Shown here: one piece after another, positions 60,297 to 64,000 of the stretch
Numbering within the stretch: position 1 is the stretch's first letter
Layout: the number at the start of each line of letters is the position of its first letter
Source: Devosia sp.
GTDB taxonomy: Bacteria; Pseudomonadota; Alphaproteobacteria; Rhizobiales; Devosiaceae
DNA length: 64,000 bases
Assembly: GCA_017794705.1 (NCBI GenBank)
Contig: CP051235.1
Coordinates: 2,815,001-2,879,000, forward strand
Direction: 5' to 3'
Translations under genes and position numbers: made by a program
The notes under the pieces: generated by a model
What the model was told of the DNA's origin: nothing
Databases searched by the model: none
The model's input: the letters and a program-made list of their open reading frames with translations, nothing else

Positions 60297-61244
60297 ATGA
60301 CCGGCTACATTCTGAAAAGACTATTGGCCGCCATCCCGGTGCTGATCGGTCTTTCGATCATTGTCTTCCTTATCATGGCGCTGATCCCCGGCGATCCGGC
60401 GCAGGCCATTCTCGGCAATTTCGCGACGCCTGAAAACATCGCGCGGGTCAACCGGGAACTGGGCCTCGACAAGAGCCTGCCCGAGCAATATTTCATCTGG
60501 ATATTCAATGTCCTGCAGGGTGATTTCGGGCGTTCCTACATTCTCAACCGGCCGGTGCTGGACGAAATCCTCGACCGGTTCGGGGCGACGCTGATCCTGG
60601 CCGGTACCGCGCTGGTGCTTTGTTCGATCTTTGGCATCCTCGCGGGCATCGCCTCGGCGGTTCGCCAGTTCGGCTGGACCGACCGGCTGGTGACGCTGGT
60701 TGTGCTGATCGGCATTTCCTTGCCGTCGTTCTTCCTCGGTCTGCTTCTGATCTTGCTGTTCGCCGTGCAATGGCGGGTGCTGCCTGCCTCGGGCATGTTC
60801 GCGGTCTATGGCGGCGGCGATCTGCCGGATCTTTTGTATCACCTCATCCTCCCGGCGGTGACGTTGGCCGTGGTTGCCACAGGCGTGGTGGCCCGGCTGA
60901 CGCGCGCGGCCATGCTGGAAGTGCTGCGCCAGGATTTCGTGCGCACTGCCCGCGCCAAGGGGCTGGATGAAAATACGGTCATCTACAAACATGCGCTGAA
61001 GGCGGCGATGGTCTCGGTGGTGCCGGTGATCGGTATCCAGGCCGGGTTCGTGCTCGGCGGCGCGGTCTATATCGAGACGGTGTTCCAGTGGCCCGGCATC
61101 GGGGCGATGCTGGTCAAGGCCATTTCCACCCGCGACATATTGCTGGTGCAGGGCGGCGTGCTGATCGTTGCGGCGGCCTATGTGTTCGTCAATCTGCTCG
61201 CCGACGTGGTGCAGTCTCTGCTTGATCCGAGGCTGAAGACATGA
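60297..61244 (+). CDS. Opp/Dpp-type ABC transporter permease (DppB-like)
   Basis: 315-residue permease. It starts YILKRLLAAIPVLIGLSIIVFLIMALIPGDPAQAILGN and has the diagnostic loop VLRQDFVRTARAKGLDENTVIYKHALKAAMVSVVPVIGIQAGFVLGGAVYIETVFQWPGIGAMLVKAI. GGGGGGAC precedes the ATG at 60297. It overlaps the next gene by 4 bp. Confidence 0.93.
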   Translation: MTGYILKRLLAAIPVLIGLSIIVFLIMALIPGDPAQAILGNFATPENIARVNRELGLDKSLPEQYFIWIFNVLQGDFGRSYILNRPVLDEILDRFGATLILAGTALVLCSIFGILAGIASAVRQFGWTDRLVTLVVLIGISLPSFFLGLLLILLFAVQWRVLPASGMFAVYGGGDLPDLLYHLILPAVTLAVVATGVVARLTRAAMLEVLRQDFVRTARAKGLDENTVIYKHALKAAMVSVVPVIGIQAGFVLGGAVYIETVFQWPGIGAMLVKAISTRDILLVQGGVLIVAAAYVFVNLLADVVQSLLDPRLKT

Positions 61245-63040
61245 GCGCCGCCGACACCACCATGAGTGCAGAAGTGGATGCCGACGCGCCGCCAGCGCGG
61301 CCGACCGCCTGGCAGCTTTTGATGAACAATACGCTGGCTGCCGCCGGATTCTGGATCATGGCGGTCATCGTGGCGCTGTGCATTCTCGAGCCAATCCTGC
61401 CGCTGCCCGATCCGGATGTGACCAGCCTCGCCGAACGGCTGGCGCCGGTGTTCTCCGAAGGGCATTTGCTGGGCACCGACCATCTGGGCCGGGACATTCT
61501 GGCGCGGCTGTTCTCGGGCATGCGGGTTTCGCTGGTGGTGGGTGTCACCGCCTCGGTGATCGCGGCCTTTTTCGGCTCGCTGATCGGGCTGATTGCCGGC
61601 TATGCGCGGGGGCGGGTCGACAATATCTTGATGCGCGGCATCGATATGCTGATGGCGTTTCCGTACATCCTTCTGGCGCTGGCCATCGTCGCGGCGTTGG
61701 GACCGGGGCTTTTGAACGCGCTCTACGCCATCGCAGTCGTCAATATCCCGTTCTTTGCCCGCAATATTCGCGGCATCACCGTAGGGCTGGCGGGGCGTGA
61801 GTTCGTCGACGCGGCGCGGCTGTCTGGCAAGGGGCATATCTCGATCGTCCTCACCGAAATCCTGCCGAACGTGCTGCCAGTGATCGTGATCACCATGTCG
61901 ACGACTGTTGGCTGGATGATCCTTGAAACCGCTGGCCTGTCGTTCCTCGGTCTTGGTGCGCAACCGCCGCAGGCGGACCTTGGTTCGATGCTGGGCGAGG
62001 GGCGGTCGCTGCTGTTCACCGCGCCGATGGTGTCCATCATACCCGGTGTCATGGTGTTCATCATCGTGATGAGCATCAACCTGCTGGGCGACGGGGTGCG
62101 CGATGCGCTGGACCCGCGGCTGAGGGCTGGGGCACTGGCGCGGCCGATGGCGGTGACCAAGATTGATCGCAAGGCGGCGCCAAAATCCGACGACAAGAGC
62201 GCGCTAGTGGTGACTGACCTCGAAACCAGTTTCGAGGGGACCAAGGGCACGACGCCAGCGGTCAAGGGCATCAGTTTCTCGCTCGACAAGGGCGAATGCC
62301 TGGGACTGATCGGCGAGAGCGGGTCGGGCAAGTCGGTGACGGCGTTGTCGTTGTTGGGTCTGGTGGCCTCGCCGCCCGGAATCATTACCGGTGGCACCGT
62401 GGCCATCGACGGGCAGGACGTGTTCGGGATGCGCGAACAGGAGATCGTGGCGCTGCGCGGGCGCAAGGTCGCCTATGTGTTCCAGGATCCACTGACGACC
62501 CTGCACCCGCTGTTCACGGTGGGCGATCAGGTGGTCGAAGCGGTGCAGGCGCATCAGAAGATTTCGAAATCCGATGCCTGGGCGAAAATGCTGGACCTGT
62601 TCCGGGCGGTACGAATTCCCGATCCCGAACAACGCGCCAATGCCTATCCGCACGAAATGTCGGGCGGGCAGCGTCAGCGCGTCGGCATTGCCATGGCACT
62701 GGCCAATGATCCGGAGATCATCATCGCCGATGAACCGACAACCGCTCTCGACGTGACGGTGCAGGCAGAGATTCTGGCGCTGCTGCAGAACCTTCGCAAG
62801 GAACGCGGGTTGGCGCTGTTGTTCATCACTCACGACTTCGGCGTGGTGGCGGAAATCTGTGACCGGGTGGCGGTGATGCGGTTCGGCGAAGTGGTGGAAG
62901 CGGGCGACACGATGAAGGTCCTGTCCAATCCGCAGCATGACTATACCAAGCGGCTGATCGCCTGTGTGCCGAAGCCGGGGCAGGGGCGGCAGTTCCTTGA
63001 TGATGTGCGCAAGCTGGCAGCGGAGACGCAAAATGGCTGA
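61241..63040 (+). CDS. fused ABC transporter permease and ATP-binding protein (DppC-DppD fusion)
   Basis: 599-residue fusion. Residues about 1-285 are a DppC-type permease: HLLGTDHLGRDILARLFSGMRVSLVVGVTASVIAAFFGSLIGLIAGYARG, with the loop GREFVDAARLSGKGHISIVLTEILPNVLP. Residues about 320-595 are a DppD-type ATPase with GESGSGKSVTALSL, YVFQDPLTTLHPLF, MSGGQRQRVGIAMAL, IIADEPTTALD and FITHDFGVVAEI. A short charged linker (KIDRKAAPKSDDKS) joins them. No stop or frameshift interrupts the frame. It overlaps both neighbours, so the transporter has one normal permease, this fusion and one separate ATPase. Confidence 0.92.
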   Translation: MSAADTTMSAEVDADAPPARPTAWQLLMNNTLAAAGFWIMAVIVALCILEPILPLPDPDVTSLAERLAPVFSEGHLLGTDHLGRDILARLFSGMRVSLVVGVTASVIAAFFGSLIGLIAGYARGRVDNILMRGIDMLMAFPYILLALAIVAALGPGLLNALYAIAVVNIPFFARNIRGITVGLAGREFVDAARLSGKGHISIVLTEILPNVLPVIVITMSTTVGWMILETAGLSFLGLGAQPPQADLGSMLGEGRSLLFTAPMVSIIPGVMVFIIVMSINLLGDGVRDALDPRLRAGALARPMAVTKIDRKAAPKSDDKSALVVTDLETSFEGTKGTTPAVKGISFSLDKGECLGLIGESGSGKSVTALSLLGLVASPPGIITGGTVAIDGQDVFGMREQEIVALRGRKVAYVFQDPLTTLHPLFTVGDQVVEAVQAHQKISKSDAWAKMLDLFRAVRIPDPEQRANAYPHEMSGGQRQRVGIAMALANDPEIIIADEPTTALDVTVQAEILALLQNLRKERGLALLFITHDFGVVAEICDRVAVMRFGEVVEAGDTMKVLSNPQHDYTKRLIACVPKPGQGRQFLDDVRKLAAETQNG

Positions 63041-63836
63041 CAGGCAGGCGGCAATCGAGATCACCAACCTGACCAAGATCTTTGGCGGCAACCGCACGCT
63101 GTTCGGCGGCAAGACGCACGAAATCCATGCGGTTAAGAACCTGACCATGACCCTGCATCACGGGGAGACATTGGCGATCGTCGGTGAAAGCGGATCGGGC
63201 AAGTCGACCATCGCCCGGATGATCGTGGGGCTTGAAACCCCGACCTCGGGGTCGATGAAGATCGCGGGCCAGGATTCCTCGGAGCTGGCGCGCGAGGGTG
63301 CGGCGGCATTCGGGCGCAAGATCCAGTATGTCTTTCAGGACCCGGTGGCTTCGCTCAACCCGCGCAAGACCATTGGCAAGATACTGGAAGCGCCGCTGCG
63401 GCTTCTGAAGGGTTATGACAGCGCCAAATGCAAGGCGCGGATGAAGGAATTGATGGACGCCGTATCGATGCCTGCAGACGCGCTGCAGCGTTATCCCCAC
63501 GAATTCTCGGGCGGACAGGCGCAGCGCATCGCCATCGCGCGGGCGCTGGCGGCGGAGCCGGACATCATGGTGCTCGACGAGCCGGTGAGCGCGCTTGACG
63601 TTTCGGTGCAAGCGCAGGTTCTGCTGCTGCTCGAGGATTTGAAGGCGGAGTTTGATCTCTCCTACCTGTTCATCAGCCACGATCTTGCGGTGGTGGAGAG
63701 CATTTCAGACCGGGTGGCGGTGTTCTATTTCGGTGAACTGGTCGAGGAAGGCTCGGCCGCGGAATTGTTTGCTTCGCCAAACCATGAGTATACCAAGAAG
63801 CTCATCGCCAGCGCGCCGCGGCTGGAGATCGAGTAG
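63033..63836 (+). CDS. Opp/Dpp-type ABC transporter ATP-binding protein (DppF-like)
   Basis: 267-residue ATPase. GESGSGKSTIARMIVGLETPTSG, QYVFQDPVASLNPRKTI, FSGGQAQRIAIARALAAEPDIMVLDEPVSALDVSVQAQVL and FISHDLAVVESISDRVAVFYFGELVEEG contain all nucleotide-binding motifs. It lacks the long C-terminal oligopeptide motif. The ATG at 63033 overlaps the fusion gene by 8 bp. It completes the importer. Confidence 0.92.
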   Translation: MADRQAAIEITNLTKIFGGNRTLFGGKTHEIHAVKNLTMTLHHGETLAIVGESGSGKSTIARMIVGLETPTSGSMKIAGQDSSELAREGAAAFGRKIQYVFQDPVASLNPRKTIGKILEAPLRLLKGYDSAKCKARMKELMDAVSMPADALQRYPHEFSGGQAQRIAIARALAAEPDIMVLDEPVSALDVSVQAQVLLLLEDLKAEFDLSYLFISHDLAVVESISDRVAVFYFGELVEEGSAAELFASPNHEYTKKLIASAPRLEIE

Positions 63837-63853
63837 GAGCGGGACTTTAGGGC

Positions 63854-64000
63854 ATGCAGAAAACCGAGCCGCGTTCAGTCAGCCTTGAAAGCGGCGATGT
63901 GCCTGCTGCGCGCCGGCTCAGGAAGCGGACCGACGAGATCGTCGACGCGATCAAGCGGACGATTATGGATCACGGGCTGGAGCCCGGCGACCGGCTGCCG
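63854..64000 (+). CDS. GntR family regulator (N-terminal part, runs off the window)
   Basis: The first 49 residues are visible. After a 20-residue lead, RLRKRTDEIVDAIKRTIMDHGLEPGDRLP is the beginning of a GntR winged helix. It is encoded 17 bp after the DppF-like gene, in the same operon direction. It probably regulates this importer through the tandem operators at 58512-58557. The subfamily cannot be determined. Confidence 0.8.
   Translation, partial: MQKTEPRSVSLESGDVPAARRLRKRTDEIVDAIKRTIMDHGLEPGDRLP

Overview
The window is a dense, high-GC (about 60%), bacterial chromosomal segment. It has short Shine-Dalgarno leaders, many GTG/TTG starts and overlapping operons. The gene mix points to a halotolerant, heterotrophic alphaproteobacterium, most likely Hyphomicrobiales (Rhizobiales). 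The evidence is four TRAP-type substrate-binding or transport loci, several CUT1 and Opp-type ABC importers, ectABC-ask, a DSF-synthase homologue and a palindromic intergenic element of the kind scattered through that order. The genus cannot be named from the sequence. No rRNA, tRNA, transposase, prophage or CRISPR array was seen.

Layout. 1-3.9 kb: a truncated TRAP binding protein, a quinate/shikimate dehydrogenase, a TetR regulator, an HSL-type esterase and a DUF3237 protein. The same 22-bp operator type lies in front of both tetR/dehydrogenase and the esterase. 4.4-10.9 kb: a dctPQM TRAP transporter, a GntR regulator, a second DUF3237 protein and a PhzS-like FAD monooxygenase on the minus strand, with a divergent SMP-30-type lactonase. 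10.9-15.6 kb: MarR regulator plus ectABC-ask (ectoine synthesis). 15.9-18.9 kb: a ParA-like ATPase, an RHH-like partner with a cysteine cluster, and a heme-c/FG-GAP secreted protein. 18.9-22.8 kb: another dctPQM transporter and its divergent GntR regulator. 22.8-27.6 kb: a LysR regulator with two DNA-binding domains, diverging from a gallate-type lower pathway (galB, a type I extradiol dioxygenase, CHA aldolase, galD). 27.8-31.0 kb: a DSF synthase homologue (rpfF) converging with a membrane PAS-GGDEF-EAL protein. 31.3-32.3 kb: a TIM-barrel sugar epimerase.

32.6-49.0 kb is an amino-sugar utilisation region. A UTRA-type GntR regulator heads SIS deaminase, nagA, a ROK kinase and cutC. A Gfo/Idh dehydrogenase and a CUT1 ABC importer follow. 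A divergent block then holds an NTF2-like protein and an M81 peptidase on one side, and RidA, an RpiR regulator, an SDR and a GH20 hexosaminidase on the other. Three matches to one palindrome link the ABC operon to the rpiR region and suggest a single RpiR regulon. 49.0-57.7 kb: an Opp-type ABC importer, a GH51 arabinofuranosidase and an unusual HTH regulator, probably for arabino-oligosaccharides. 57.8-64 kb: a DUF1028 protein, divergent from a second Opp-type importer that includes a permease-ATPase fusion, and the start of a GntR regulator.

Together the genes describe a scavenger of plant- and chitin-derived material (aromatic acids, arabinosides, amino sugars, peptides) that protects itself from salt with ectoine and may sense cell density with a fatty-acid signal. 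All functions are from reading protein motifs; no database search was run.
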